Source: Butyricicoccus pullicaecorum (GTDB taxonomy: Bacteria > Bacillota > Clostridia > Oscillospirales > Butyricicoccaceae). Taken from it: 64,000 nt of DNA. Shown here one piece after another: positions 36,196 through 45,291 of the stretch. A program made the position numbers and the translations under genes. The stretch's first letter is position 1, and the number at the start of each line of letters is the position of its first letter. Under the pieces are notes generated by a model that ran no database searches, was not told the origin of the DNA, and worked only from the letters and a program-made list of their open reading frames with translations. The stretch spans positions 186,001 through 250,000 of the forward strand of contig JAGZIY010000001.1 of NCBI GenBank assembly GCA_018365995.1. Direction: 5' to 3'.

Positions 36196-36222
36196 TGTAG
36201 TTCGCTCCTTTCTGATATCCGC

Positions 36223-36504
36223 TTAGTTCAGTGTCGGCAGAATAAATTCTACCTCCTCGTGCGGACGCGGGATTACATGTACAGACAGCAGCTCGCCGAC
36301 ACGCTCTGCCGCTGCTGCACCCGCATCGGTTGCCGCCTTGACCGCACCGACATCGCCGCGCACCATAACGGTCACCAGACCGCCGCCAACATGTACCTTA
36401 CCAATGAGGGTTACATTTGCAGCCTTTACCATTGCATCGGCTGCCTCAATAGAAGCAATGAGACCCTTTGTTTCAATCATACCCAGTGCCTGCATTGTTG
36501 CCAT
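36223..36504 (-). CDS. eutM: Shell hexamer protein EutM (copy 2)
   Basis: A 93-residue BMC hexamer protein starting MATMQALGMIETKGLIAS (ATG 36504 behind AAAGGAGG). Nearly the same protein and DNA as the downstream copy, with Ala for Gly after LI and a different tail (EVEFILPTLN). This is a recent tandem duplication. It lies downstream of eutE with a 53-nt gap holding a TGTGG...CCACA hairpin without a T-run. Confidence 0.95.
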   Translation of the reverse strand: MATMQALGMIETKGLIASIEAADAMVKAANVTLIGKVHVGGGLVTVMVRGDVGAVKAATDAGAAAAERVGELLSVHVIPRPHEEVEFILPTLN

Positions 36505-36557
36505 AGTTATTTCCTCCTTTATGTGGTGCTTTTGCCACACATTTGCTTAAAAGTATA

Positions 36558-38051
36558 TTATTTTACTGCCTGCATGCGTTCGATGATTTTTGCAACGATT
36601 TCATCGACCATCTTTGCGTCCATCATGGTTTCTGCGGCGCTTGTCGTTTCACAGATACCACCGGAGCAATCCGGTACACCGGCGCGGATTTCCTCGATTT
36701 CACGCAGTCCATACGCCACATAGCGGCGGTCGAGCAAATTCATCGGACCTACATTCTCGCTGGTTGCGCTGCCGCCGACTGCGCCGCAGCCCAGTGTGAG
36801 AGAGGGCATCAAGCCCGAGCTGGCACCGATGCCGCCCAACGCCGATGGGGTATTGACCATAAAGCGAGAAGCCGGAATCCGCTTTGCAAAATAATCAACG
36901 ATTTTGTCATCTTTGGTGTGCATAGAGAACGAATGTCCCTTGCCTTCATAATGTAAGATGGTGCAGCAGATATCACATACATCTTTATAGTCCGTGCCTG
37001 TATAGAACGCCAGAATGGGACCCAATTTCTCGTTTGAGTACGGGTGTCCGCGTCCTACGCCATCTTCGTCGGCAACGAGAACACGTGCGCTCTGCGGAAC
37101 GTCCAGTCCGGCAAGCTGTGCAATGGTTTGTACGCTGCGTCCCACGATTTCAGGATTCATGGTTCCGTTTGCACGCAGGATAAATTTGCCAAGCTTTGCA
37201 CGTTCTTCCGGATTTAAGAAGTACGCCCCCTGCTTTTCCATCTCTGCCTGAATTGCCGAGCGCATATCCGCATCACAAATCACAGACTGCTCAGAAGCGC
37301 AAATCGTACCATTGTCAAAGGTTTTGGAATCCATAATGCGCTTGACCGCAAGCGGAATATCCGCTGTGCGCTCGATATATGCCGGTCCATTGCCCGGTCC
37401 TACACCAATTGCCGGCGTGCCGGACGAGTAGGCTGCGCGTACCATTGCGCTGCCGCCCGTTGCCAAAATCATGGCAGTATCTGGGTGCTTCATCAAATTG
37501 TCGGTTGCCTGCATGGTTGGAATGGTGATGCAGGATACCAAATCTTCGTTTCCGCCTGCCTCAGCAATTGCCTGCCGAATGACCTTAACCGTTTCCAAGA
37601 TACAGCGCAAAGCACTTGGGTGCGGAGAAAATACGATTGCATTTCCGGCTTTGATGGCAATTTCAGCCTTAAACAATGCCGTAGAGGTTGGATTGGTCGA
37701 AGGAATCAGACCCGCAATCACGCCAACCGGAACTGCAATGATACGGAGCTTCTTTTCCTCATCGCGTCCAATCTCTCCGATGGTTTTCATATCCTTGATG
37801 TATTCATATACGCCGCGGCTGGCAAATACATTCTTGATGACCTTATCATCTACGATACCAAATCCGGTATCTTCGTTTGCCATCTGTGCCAATCTGCGCG
37901 CATTGCGCACGCCAGCGTTCGCAATCGAGCGAACGATGCGATCAACCTCCTCCTGCGATTTCTCCGCAAGCTCCTGCTGGGCTTTTTTTGCCGCACCAAC
38001 CAGCTCGCGAACCTCCTGCATGGAGAGCAGGTCTTTATCATAAAGCTGCAT
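36558..38051 (-). CDS. eutE: Acetaldehyde dehydrogenase (CoA-acylating) EutE
   Basis: A 497-residue aldehyde dehydrogenase converting acetaldehyde, NAD and CoA to acetyl-CoA in the lumen. The catalytic cysteine is in NGTICASEQS and the NAD site includes IPSTNPTSTALFK and GVGPGNGPAYIER. The C-terminal helix DEIVAKIIERMQAVK after a Ser/Ala linker looks like an encapsulation peptide at the unusual C-terminal position. Start ATG 38051 follows GGAGGAATAATC. Confidence 0.96.
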   Translation of the reverse strand: MQLYDKDLLSMQEVRELVGAAKKAQQELAEKSQEEVDRIVRSIANAGVRNARRLAQMANEDTGFGIVDDKVIKNVFASRGVYEYIKDMKTIGEIGRDEEKKLRIIAVPVGVIAGLIPSTNPTSTALFKAEIAIKAGNAIVFSPHPSALRCILETVKVIRQAIAEAGGNEDLVSCITIPTMQATDNLMKHPDTAMILATGGSAMVRAAYSSGTPAIGVGPGNGPAYIERTADIPLAVKRIMDSKTFDNGTICASEQSVICDADMRSAIQAEMEKQGAYFLNPEERAKLGKFILRANGTMNPEIVGRSVQTIAQLAGLDVPQSARVLVADEDGVGRGHPYSNEKLGPILAFYTGTDYKDVCDICCTILHYEGKGHSFSMHTKDDKIVDYFAKRIPASRFMVNTPSALGGIGASSGLMPSLTLGCGAVGGSATSENVGPMNLLDRRYVAYGLREIEEIRAGVPDCSGGICETTSAAETMMDAKMVDEIVAKIIERMQAVK

Positions 38052-38054
38052 AGA

Positions 38055-38678
38055 TTATTCCTCCTGTTCGCGTACCGCTTCGATCCGCGCGATCAGTTCT
38101 TCTTTCTTCGCAAAACGAATTTCCTTACGCGACATTCCGGTTTCCAGCTTGCGTGCAACCGCACGCAGCTTGGAAACGGTCATTTTCCGCAGGTCGTCAG
38201 ATGTGAGTGAGGACAGGTCAAGAGGGAATGTTTCCTCCTCACCGGCTCCCTCCTCAGACTCCTCAGGCTCCTCAAGCTCCTCAGACTCCATCTCCGCCAA
38301 CTCCTGTGCGTCTGTCGGCAGCTTTTCCGAAGCTGCCGTATCCACAGACTGCTCTTCTTCGGCTGGCGCTTGCTGAGATAGGGGAAGCTTTGCCGCAGTC
38401 GGCTCAGGCTTTCGCGGGTCTAACATGCTTTCCACGTCCGCCGCCGGACGCGGGATTACATGAACCGAGAGCAATTCACCCACGCGCTCTGCCGCCGCTG
38501 CGCCCGCGTCGACTGCCGCCTTGACTGCGCCGACATCGCCGCACACCATGACTGTAACAAGACCGCCGCCGACCTGCGTTTTATTCATAAGGGTTACATT
38601 CGCTGCTTTGAGCATGGCATCGGCTGCTTCAATCGAGCCAATCAAACCACGGGTTTCAATCATACCCAGAGCATTCAT
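38055..38678 (-). CDS. EutK-like shell protein: BMC domain plus SAP/Rho_N-like tail
   Basis: A 207-residue protein with a BMC domain (residues 1-88, close to EutM). A Pro/Ala/Glu linker follows that becomes strongly acidic (ESEELEEPEESEEGAGEEE, about 125-148). The C-terminal helical domain (about 152-205) reads LTSDDLRKMTVSKLRAVARK and FAKKEELIARIEAV. Enteric EutK also has BMC plus a nucleic-acid-binding tail, but that tail is a winged helix, whereas this one resembles SAP or Rho-N helices. Binding of nucleic acid or cargo is inferred. It lies between eutL and eutE. Confidence 0.8.
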   Translation of the reverse strand: MNALGMIETRGLIGSIEAADAMLKAANVTLMNKTQVGGGLVTVMVCGDVGAVKAAVDAGAAAAERVGELLSVHVIPRPAADVESMLDPRKPEPTAAKLPLSQQAPAEEEQSVDTAASEKLPTDAQELAEMESEELEEPEESEEGAGEEETFPLDLSSLTSDDLRKMTVSKLRAVARKLETGMSRKEIRFAKKEELIARIEAVREQEE

Positions 38679-38733
38679 GAGAATCCCTCCATTTCCCTGT
38701 GTGAGATGCTCATTCTCACACGAAAATCAGAGA

Positions 38734-39387
38734 TTACTCTGCTCTTGGATTATCTGCAACAAATTCAACCGCGGAAGCAAAGGCTTCACAAGCCGACTTG
38801 CAAGCAGACTGACTGCCGGTCAGCAGTGCGCCGCCAAAGTTGGTTTCCGACGGCGGAGCGTACAGAACACACATGCTGACATCTGCTGCCTTGAGCGCTG
38901 CATCGACACCGTACATTGCCTCCAGCGGTGGTGCAATGAGGTAAGCGAGCGCCTCTCCCTCTGCAATCCCTGCACCCTCGGACAGATAGGAGCCGGTACG
39001 GGAAATGCACTGTGCATAGTAAACAATGCTGTCGTCCTCATTTGCGGAAATGAAGTGTGCGACATTCTCCACCATATCAACAGCTGCCTGTAAGCCAGCC
39101 TTGACCTCAGCCGGATTGGGACCTGCCAAAATACCAATGAACTCACCTGCGAGCTTGGTATTTGCATTGGCTGCGCCTGCATAAAAGCTCTTTGCATAAA
39201 CAACCTTTACATCTGCTTTCTTGGTCGCTTCATCAACTGCTGTATAGCCGACATCATCGCAGTCCGTGGTCAGCAGTGCGAGTGACTTCTGGTCAGGTGC
39301 CAGCCCCAGCTGCTTTGCAAGATCCGGCGAAACGTTTGGAATAATCTTAGATGACAGCACGCTTGCCTTTACGGGATCTCTTTTCAT
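38734..39387 (-). CDS. eutL: Shell trimer protein EutL
   Basis: A 217-residue tandem-BMC protein with permuted domains that forms trimers with a gated central pore. The family start MKRDPVKASVLSSKIIPNV and the glycine/alanine-rich segments LIAPPLEAMYGVDAALKAAD are present. Encoded between eutC and the EutK-like gene. Confidence 0.95.
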   Translation of the reverse strand: MKRDPVKASVLSSKIIPNVSPDLAKQLGLAPDQKSLALLTTDCDDVGYTAVDEATKKADVKVVYAKSFYAGAANANTKLAGEFIGILAGPNPAEVKAGLQAAVDMVENVAHFISANEDDSIVYYAQCISRTGSYLSEGAGIAEGEALAYLIAPPLEAMYGVDAALKAADVSMCVLYAPPSETNFGGALLTGSQSACKSACEAFASAVEFVADNPRAE

Positions 39388-39403
39388 GTTCGTTTCCTCC
39401 CTA

Positions 39404-40303
39404 TTACAGTTTCAGGTCTGTGCCGCTGGCCTTCTTTTCCAGCATAATCTTGATAATTTCTGCGATATGCGCGCCTGCCTCAGATGGAATCGTGCCGTTT
39501 CTGTGAATATTCGAAACAACGGTACGGCGTGCCTCCGGCATTCCAACAGTTGCCTTGTACGCAATATAGGCAGACATCGATTCTGCTGTGATAAGACCCG
39601 GGCGTTCCCCGATGAGGGTGCAGGTGATATCTGCGCCCAGCAGCTCAGAAATCTCGTCCATGACACCAACGCGGCCGTACTTGACAAAGAACGGTGTGCC
39701 GGTCTCAATGTGATAGCCTTGCAGACCCTGCAAAATAGAGGGCAGCAAATCAGGGATATTGGCTGCAACGGCTGCCCCAGACAAGCCATCTGCCACATAA
39801 ATTTGTACGGTTGGATTCTTCTTGCACTTTTCCTTCAGCTCTGCAACTGCCTCTGGGCTGAGCTTACGTCCAAGGTCCGGACGGGTCAGATAGGTGTCCT
39901 TGCTGTCGCACTGGGTCTGTACAATAAAGAGTCCCAATTCCTTTTCAATGAAGTCATGGTCAACGTCATTGAACACCGCATCTTGCGCAGCCGAATGTGC
40001 TGCACGGAACTGGAGCTGCGGATCTGTCTTATAGCGTGCCCCTGCCTTGCCAATTCCCAACCGGCAAGGTGCATTTGCCTTGAGCTCTGCATATTCTTCG
40101 CCGTGCTCCGGATTTTTTACGAGATACTGCTTCCGGATATCTACCTCTGTGACATCTGGAATACAGCCTTCCTCCACAGCTGCGCCCGTCATCTGGCTGA
40201 CAGCTGCCTGCACAGCGGGTGCAGCAGCGGCTGCTCCTTCTCCCGAAATATTCATTTCAGTCAGTACCTGCTCAATAATCGCCTTCAAATCCTTCTGGTC
40301 CAT
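39404..40303 (-). CDS. eutC: Ethanolamine ammonia-lyase small subunit EutC
   Basis: With EutB forms the B12-dependent lyase that splits ethanolamine to acetaldehyde and ammonia. A 299-residue protein with conserved blocks TPARLGIGKAGARYKT-like (here CRLGIGKAGARYKTDP), VADGLSGAAVAANIPDL and LIGERPGLITAESMSAY. Its N-terminal helix (DQKDLKAIIEQVLTEM) plus Ala/Gly linker is the kind of targeting extension known in EutC. ATG 40303 follows AAGGAGGTG. Confidence 0.98.
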   Translation of the reverse strand: MDQKDLKAIIEQVLTEMNISGEGAAAAAPAVQAAVSQMTGAAVEEGCIPDVTEVDIRKQYLVKNPEHGEEYAELKANAPCRLGIGKAGARYKTDPQLQFRAAHSAAQDAVFNDVDHDFIEKELGLFIVQTQCDSKDTYLTRPDLGRKLSPEAVAELKEKCKKNPTVQIYVADGLSGAAVAANIPDLLPSILQGLQGYHIETGTPFFVKYGRVGVMDEISELLGADITCTLIGERPGLITAESMSAYIAYKATVGMPEARRTVVSNIHRNGTIPSEAGAHIAEIIKIMLEKKASGTDLKL

Positions 40304-40318
40304 ACTGTCTGCACCTCC

Positions 40319-41689
40319 TTACTTAGTCATGAAAACGGACGCATCGCCAGCCTTTGGTGTCAGCTTGCCGTTTTCAGAGAAGCCCATTTTTTCGAGCCAC
40401 ATATCAAATTCCTTGATTGGCCGCAGACCAAATACCTCGCGCAGCGCCGCAGCCTCGTGGAAGCCGGTGCACTGATACATGAGCATACAGTCGTCGCCCT
40501 CCGGCACGCCCATAATATAGTTACAGCCTGCCGCAACCAACAGCGTTGCCAGATTTTCGATATCATTCTGGTCAGCCTTCATATGGTTGGTGTAGCATGC
40601 GTCACAACCCATGGGAACACCGGTCAGCTTGCCCATAAAGTGGTCTTCTAGTCCTGCACGGATAACCTGCTTGGAATCATACAGATATTCCGGTCCGATA
40701 AAGCCGACTACGGTATTAACAAGGAACGGCTGATAGCGCTTTGCAAAACCATAGCAGCGTGCTTCCATCGTCACCTGGTCCCAGCCATTGTGTGCCTCAG
40801 AGGACAGCTCCGAGCCTTGACCGGTCTCAAAGTACATGACATTCGGACCGGTGCAGGTACCCTTGCGGAGCATCATATCACGGCCTTCGTCCAGCATCTT
40901 CGCGGTCAGACCAAATGCCTCATTGCCCTTCTGGGAGCCGGCAATCGACTGGAACATCAAATCAATTGGAGCATCGAATTTGTCCGCTGCCTCAGTCTGT
41001 GTGCTCACGTGTGCCAGCACACAGATTTGGGTCGGAACCTCCCATTTATTCTTAAATTCATCAAAGCTCTTGAGGATACGTGCAACACTCTCAACCGAAT
41101 CATCTACCGGATTGAGTCCAATAACTGCATCGCCGCAGCCCAAGGACAAGCCTTCCATGACCGATGCCATGATACCCTTTGGGTCATCTGTTGTATGGTT
41201 CGGCTGCAAGCGGGACGAGAACGTGCCCGGCAGACCGATGGTCGTATTACAGTGCGCGGAAACACGCATTTTCTTTGCTGCATAGATGAGGTCCAGGTTA
41301 CTCATCAGCTTACATACCGCTGCAACGATTTCTGCGGTAATGCCGCGTGATGCACGGCGAATCATCGCGCCGTCAGTTCTTTCATCGAGCAGCCATTCCC
41401 GAAACTCTGCAACGGTCATGTTCTTAAACTCACCAAAGATGGTTTCGTTGACAGAATCCTGAATGATGCGGGTTACCTCGTCCTCCTCATACGGCACTGC
41501 CGGACAATTTCGAATGTCATTGAGTGTAATATGGGACAGCACTACCTTTGCCGCAACGCGCTCCTGCGCATCTTCAGCCGCGATACCTGCCAGCTTGTCG
41601 CCTGATTTTTCCTCATTTGCCTTAGCCATAACCTCTCGCAGCGACTTAAATTCATAAGTATGACCAAACAGCTTTGTTTTCAGTATCAC
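40319..41689 (-). CDS. eutB: Ethanolamine ammonia-lyase large subunit EutB
   Basis: The catalytic TIM-barrel subunit. About 456 residues from GTG 41689, which gives the family start MILKTKLFGHTYEFKSL; GTG 41695 is possible but its ribosome binding site is only 3 nt away. Signature segments GLNPVDDSVESVARIL, STQTEAADKFDAPIDLMFQ and VPMGCDACYTNHMKADQ are intact. Located between eutA and eutC with short gaps. Confidence 0.98.
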   Translation of the reverse strand: MILKTKLFGHTYEFKSLREVMAKANEEKSGDKLAGIAAEDAQERVAAKVVLSHITLNDIRNCPAVPYEEDEVTRIIQDSVNETIFGEFKNMTVAEFREWLLDERTDGAMIRRASRGITAEIVAAVCKLMSNLDLIYAAKKMRVSAHCNTTIGLPGTFSSRLQPNHTTDDPKGIMASVMEGLSLGCGDAVIGLNPVDDSVESVARILKSFDEFKNKWEVPTQICVLAHVSTQTEAADKFDAPIDLMFQSIAGSQKGNEAFGLTAKMLDEGRDMMLRKGTCTGPNVMYFETGQGSELSSEAHNGWDQVTMEARCYGFAKRYQPFLVNTVVGFIGPEYLYDSKQVIRAGLEDHFMGKLTGVPMGCDACYTNHMKADQNDIENLATLLVAAGCNYIMGVPEGDDCMLMYQCTGFHEAAALREVFGLRPIKEFDMWLEKMGFSENGKLTPKAGDASVFMTK

Positions 41690-41712
41690 ATTCACTCACC
41701 TCACGTTATGTT

Positions 41713-43146
41713 TTACGAATTGAAAATCAATGTCTTGATTACCACAGGAACGACATGACCATTTGCAAGCGGTTCCCCGATATCAATGTAATCCCCGCTT
41801 AATGTGCGGATTCCGTCAATGCAAATCACGTCCTTTTTATGTTCCAGCTTGACCTTGACTGCATTGCCGAGTACCTTGCCGATGTCGTTTTCCACAATGA
41901 TAATAAACGGATATGGGGTATCAATCGCCTCCTTTGCCCCTTGAATCACTGCATCTGCCAGCGCCTGAATGTCCGCAAAGCTGGTGCGCCCGCTGCCGGT
42001 AAATGCAATTGCAATTTGTTCCGGCTTTCCTTCCGGTCTGTACAGAGGCAGTTGGTTTTTGATAGAAGCTGAGAGCGTTTCCAGCGTCGTCTCATCTTCC
42101 TCGGGCACTTTGAGAATGGGCACATTTTTGAGCGGCAGTTTTTCGCGCACGTAGGTAATCGTACTGCCGCTGACCTCTGTCGTGTGTGTGCCCGCACCGA
42201 CAACGGTAGCCCGAATCGTTTCGGCGGCCTCATACAGCGTGACCTTGCCGAATGACGGATTCTTGCGTATGGCTCGCCCAAGCAATACGCCGATATCCCC
42301 ATAGCGGAATACATCGTCCGCCGCGGGTTTGTAAATATAATCAGCCACACCGCCCGAGAATGTCACGCCGCAAACGGCGGGTTCGGACGGAATGGGCGTG
42401 CCATCATTGGTATAAAGCCCTGCATGCTCCTCGTCCTGTGGCTTGAGGAACAGCGCCTGCGCCAGATGGTCTGCCATCAATTCGCACACGGCAGTGAGCT
42501 TTGAAACATCAGCCTTATCTCCGACTGCAATCGAAATGCCGTGTTTCCGTGCCATTTCCTGTGTTTTGGAATAAATATAAGTAATCTTATCATCTTGTAT
42601 CTGAATGAGTCTGCCGCCGATATCCAAACAGCTGACTCCCTTGAGCGTTCCCTTTTGGAACACGGCGATATTTGAGGTACCGCCACCGACATCAATGTTG
42701 GCAACTGTGGTACGGTGTTCCTCCGAAATTTTATCTGTCCCCGCGCCGCGCGCAGAGAGCACACTTTCGAGGTCCGGTCCGGCAGTTGCAACCACAAAAT
42801 CACCTGCAAAATCAGACAGCGCCTCCAAAACCTGATTGGCATTCTGCTTGCGTGCCGTTTCTCCTGTGATGATGACCGCACCGGTTTGCAGGTCTGCGGG
42901 CTTCATGCCAGCCTTTGCATATTCGTCCTGAACGATTTTCTTGACCGCATCGGCATTGATTTCGTTTGCAGAAACAAGCGGTGTAAAATAGATATCGCTC
43001 CGATAAACGACCTCTTTTTCTACGATGCTGACGCGCGGCACCGCATAATTTCCAGCAAGGTTTTCCACGATGAGGCGACTGAATACCAGCTGTGTGGTGG
43101 AAGTCCCGATATCAATTCCAACACTTTGAACGACCTCGTGCATCAT
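41713..43146 (-). CDS. eutA: Ethanolamine ammonia-lyase reactivase EutA
   Basis: A 477-residue actin/Hsp70-like ATPase that swaps inactive cobalamin out of EutBC. The phosphate loop VGIDIGTSTTQLVFSRL is near the N-terminus and the second, VANIDVGGGTSNIAVF, near residue 150. Its leader (43147-43264) carries a terminator and two hairpins, so eutA and all later structural genes depend on readthrough. Confidence 0.96.
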   Translation of the reverse strand: MMHEVVQSVGIDIGTSTTQLVFSRLIVENLAGNYAVPRVSIVEKEVVYRSDIYFTPLVSANEINADAVKKIVQDEYAKAGMKPADLQTGAVIITGETARKQNANQVLEALSDFAGDFVVATAGPDLESVLSARGAGTDKISEEHRTTVANIDVGGGTSNIAVFQKGTLKGVSCLDIGGRLIQIQDDKITYIYSKTQEMARKHGISIAVGDKADVSKLTAVCELMADHLAQALFLKPQDEEHAGLYTNDGTPIPSEPAVCGVTFSGGVADYIYKPAADDVFRYGDIGVLLGRAIRKNPSFGKVTLYEAAETIRATVVGAGTHTTEVSGSTITYVREKLPLKNVPILKVPEEDETTLETLSASIKNQLPLYRPEGKPEQIAIAFTGSGRTSFADIQALADAVIQGAKEAIDTPYPFIIIVENDIGKVLGNAVKVKLEHKKDVICIDGIRTLSGDYIDIGEPLANGHVVPVVIKTLIFNS

Positions 43147-43172
43147 ATCACCAACCTTTCTCCATGTAACGT

Positions 43173-43220
43173 AAAAGCGCAGCTCAGGGCGCAGGAAAAT
43201 TCCTGCCTCCCGAGCTGCGC
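43173..43220 (-). terminator. Conditional terminator before eutA
   Basis: GCGCAGCTC and GAGCTGCGC (43177-43185 and 43212-43220) form a long stem with an inner GCAGGA/TCCTGC stem, followed by TTTT on the minus strand. Its 5' arm overlaps hairpin P2 of the antiterminator. Confidence 0.75.
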
Positions 43221-43264
43221 CGCACGGTTCTTTCTATTTTGATTCCGATGCTACGTCACACCGG
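43210..43264 (-). promoter_or_regulatory. Candidate EutV/ANTAR dual-hairpin antitermination site before eutA
   Basis: P1 (43264-43245): CCGGTG pairs with CATCGG through a U-G closing pair around hexaloop GACGTA, and it spans the eutW stop codon. P2 (43227-43210): CCG-T-GC pairs with GC-T-CGG around hexaloop GGCGCA. The two are 17 nt apart and P2 shares its 3' arm with the terminator. This is the architecture known for ANTAR-protein RNA targets. The loops keep G at position 4 but have G, not the published A, at position 1. Confidence 0.6.
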
Positions 43265-44678
43265 TCAAATCCATAATTTGATTTTTGAAGTCAAAGCTGA
43301 CATGGGTGCCATTGCTGTTGGAATCCATGGCGAGCTTGCCGCGCAGCTTATCCTTTACCAGCGTTTGTACAATGGATAAGCCCAAGCGGTCATTGTTGAT
43401 TTTGTTTATATCGAAGCCGCAGCCGTCATCGGTCACTTCAATGCAGGAATACAGCTCCCCGCCGGTCACCAGAATCCGGATTCGACCTTTTTTTCGTCCA
43501 ACAAATGCGTATTTGAGCGAGTTTTGCAGCAGTTCATTGATGACCAGTGCAACCGAAGTTGCAATGTCGGAATCCACCTTAAAGTCATCGCCCTCCAGCG
43601 AGATGGACAATTCCAAGTGCTGCGGCGCGAAGTATCGGACGGCATTGTTTTTGATGTTGACAATGACCTCACCAATCATGACTTGGTCTACACCGCTCTG
43701 TGCAAGCAGCTCATGCGTTGCCGCAATCGAAAGGATACGGTTCATGCTTTCCGTCAGCACGCGCCGTGTGATTTCATTTCCGCTGCGTCGGATTTGCAGA
43801 CGCAGAAGGCTTGCAATGGTTTGCAGGTTGTTCTTGACCCTGTGGTGCATCTCCTTGATGGCAACGGATTTCAAAATCAGCTGTTTTTCCTGCTCACGCA
43901 TAAAGGTGATATCCCGCATGATGATTGCAAAGGCGATATCGCCCGATTGAATTTGAATCCGCTTGATGGACAGAGAATATTGTCCGACGATTGTTTCAAC
44001 CGCCGAATACCCCTCCGGCGGGTCACATTCTGCATAAATACTTCCTGTCAAGCGAATATTTTCATATTTTTGTCCTAAAATATCATCAACATATCCGAGT
44101 TTTGTGTAAAGCTCATGTGCCAGTGAATTGCGAAACGTCACAACGCCTGCACGGTTGACGATGAGCAGCGCTTCATCAATGCACTCCGGCAGCCAGTGAT
44201 TTTCGTCCGTCATGTGGGTGATGGCCTGTGCCATGCGTTCAAAGCTCTGTTCCGAGAAATGCAGCCGTTCGCGCACTCTTTGCTGTTCATCTGCGTGTTT
44301 TTCGATAATCAGTACACCGATGACCTTGCTCGCATGTGAAATCGGCTCAACCGACTGAATCACATGTGTGCTTTCCTGCGTGACTGCTTTCATTTGCTTG
44401 GTGGTCACACCCAGCTTCATGGTTCTTGCGACTGCTGGTTCATTTTCCGGCTTGGCGAGCAGCCCCACCACGGTTTTTTTATAAGATGAGGGAACCCCCT
44501 GCGGCTTGGCTTCTGCCACAACAATGGCATCACCATCTGACGTTGGGCAGTCTACAAAAACATCTGCCTCCTCTAAGTTGGCGATGGGCTGCAAGGAGAC
44601 TGCCATGCTTGTGATGATTTTGATTTCCTCATCGGTTAAACTGGTATATTGCTTACACAGCTCGACAATGCGATTCAT
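43251..44678 (-). CDS. eutW: Ethanolamine-sensing histidine kinase EutW
   Basis: A 475-residue soluble sensor. ATG 44678 follows GGAGGATAAC and starts one base after the eutV stop. The N-terminal half carries the EutW sensor (about residues 1-160) and a PAS-like region (LLIVNRAGVVTFRNSLAHELY). The kinase is of the HisKA_2 type with phospho-acceptor histidine in EMHHRVKNNLQTIASLLRLQ and ATPase motifs NELLQNSLKYAF and DDGCGFD. It phosphorylates EutV in response to ethanolamine in homologous systems. Confidence 0.93.
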   Translation of the reverse strand: MNRIVELCKQYTSLTDEEIKIITSMAVSLQPIANLEEADVFVDCPTSDGDAIVVAEAKPQGVPSSYKKTVVGLLAKPENEPAVARTMKLGVTTKQMKAVTQESTHVIQSVEPISHASKVIGVLIIEKHADEQQRVRERLHFSEQSFERMAQAITHMTDENHWLPECIDEALLIVNRAGVVTFRNSLAHELYTKLGYVDDILGQKYENIRLTGSIYAECDPPEGYSAVETIVGQYSLSIKRIQIQSGDIAFAIIMRDITFMREQEKQLILKSVAIKEMHHRVKNNLQTIASLLRLQIRRSGNEITRRVLTESMNRILSIAATHELLAQSGVDQVMIGEVIVNIKNNAVRYFAPQHLELSISLEGDDFKVDSDIATSVALVINELLQNSLKYAFVGRKKGRIRILVTGGELYSCIEVTDDGCGFDINKINNDRLGLSIVQTLVKDKLRGKLAMDSNSNGTHVSFDFKNQIMDLTGVT

Positions 44679-44679
44679 G

Positions 44680-45261
44680 TTATCCTCCAGCTTGCAGAAT
44701 GATTTCTGCGACACGGCGCATGGAGAGATTTTTGGTCAAGCTCAGCTTGCGAATAAACTCATAGGCTTCCTGTTCGCACAGCCCATTGCGCACCATGATT
44801 TTACCCTTTGCCTTTTCGATGATGCTGCGGCTTTCCAGCCGTTCCTCCACCTTTGCCATATCCTTTTGCAGCTTCTGCATTTCTTTGTTGCGTGCAACCG
44901 CAAGTTCAATGCTGGGAATCAGTGATTTTTCATCAATGGGCTTCACCAGATACCCGCTCACACCGACTTCCTTTGCGCTGTCGATAAACTCACGTTCGCT
45001 GTATGCCGTCAGCAGCACGACCGCCGCGCCAAGCTTTTCTTCAAACATGATACGCGCTGCGGATAGACCGTCCAGCAGCGGCATTTTGATATCCATGAGA
45101 ATCAGGTCAGGGCTTTGCGTTTTGCAAAGTTCCACGGCATCGAAGCCATCGGTTGCCTCACCGACCACCTCATACCCCTTTTCCGTCAGGATTTCACGCA
45201 AATCCATTCTTGTAATTGGTTCATCGTCTGCAATCGCAACCCGAAGCGATGCCTTTTTCAT
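44680..45261 (-). CDS. eutV: Response regulator EutV with ANTAR RNA-binding domain
   Basis: A 193-residue regulator: receiver domain (about residues 6-120; phospho-Asp in LILMDIKMPLLDG), a coiled-coil linker (KEMQKLQKDMAKVEERLE) and a C-terminal ANTAR domain (about 130-190; EKAKGKIMVRNGLCEQEAYE, KNLSMRRVAEIIL). Phosphorylated EutV binds paired hairpins in nascent RNA and prevents terminator formation. Two such sites overlap terminators in this operon. The start is ATG 45261. Confidence 0.96.
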   Translation of the reverse strand: MKKASLRVAIADDEPITRMDLREILTEKGYEVVGEATDGFDAVELCKTQSPDLILMDIKMPLLDGLSAARIMFEEKLGAAVVLLTAYSEREFIDSAKEVGVSGYLVKPIDEKSLIPSIELAVARNKEMQKLQKDMAKVEERLESRSIIEKAKGKIMVRNGLCEQEAYEFIRKLSLTKNLSMRRVAEIILQAGG

Positions 45262-45291
45262 AAATGTCCCCCCGTGGTAATTGACAGCCGT

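Noticed and set aside
39266..40651. Long open frame (about 460 codons) on the plus strand across eutB-eutC
   Set aside because: It is antisense to two well-conserved eut genes, has no ribosome binding site and a Cys/Leu-rich composition typical of shadow frames.
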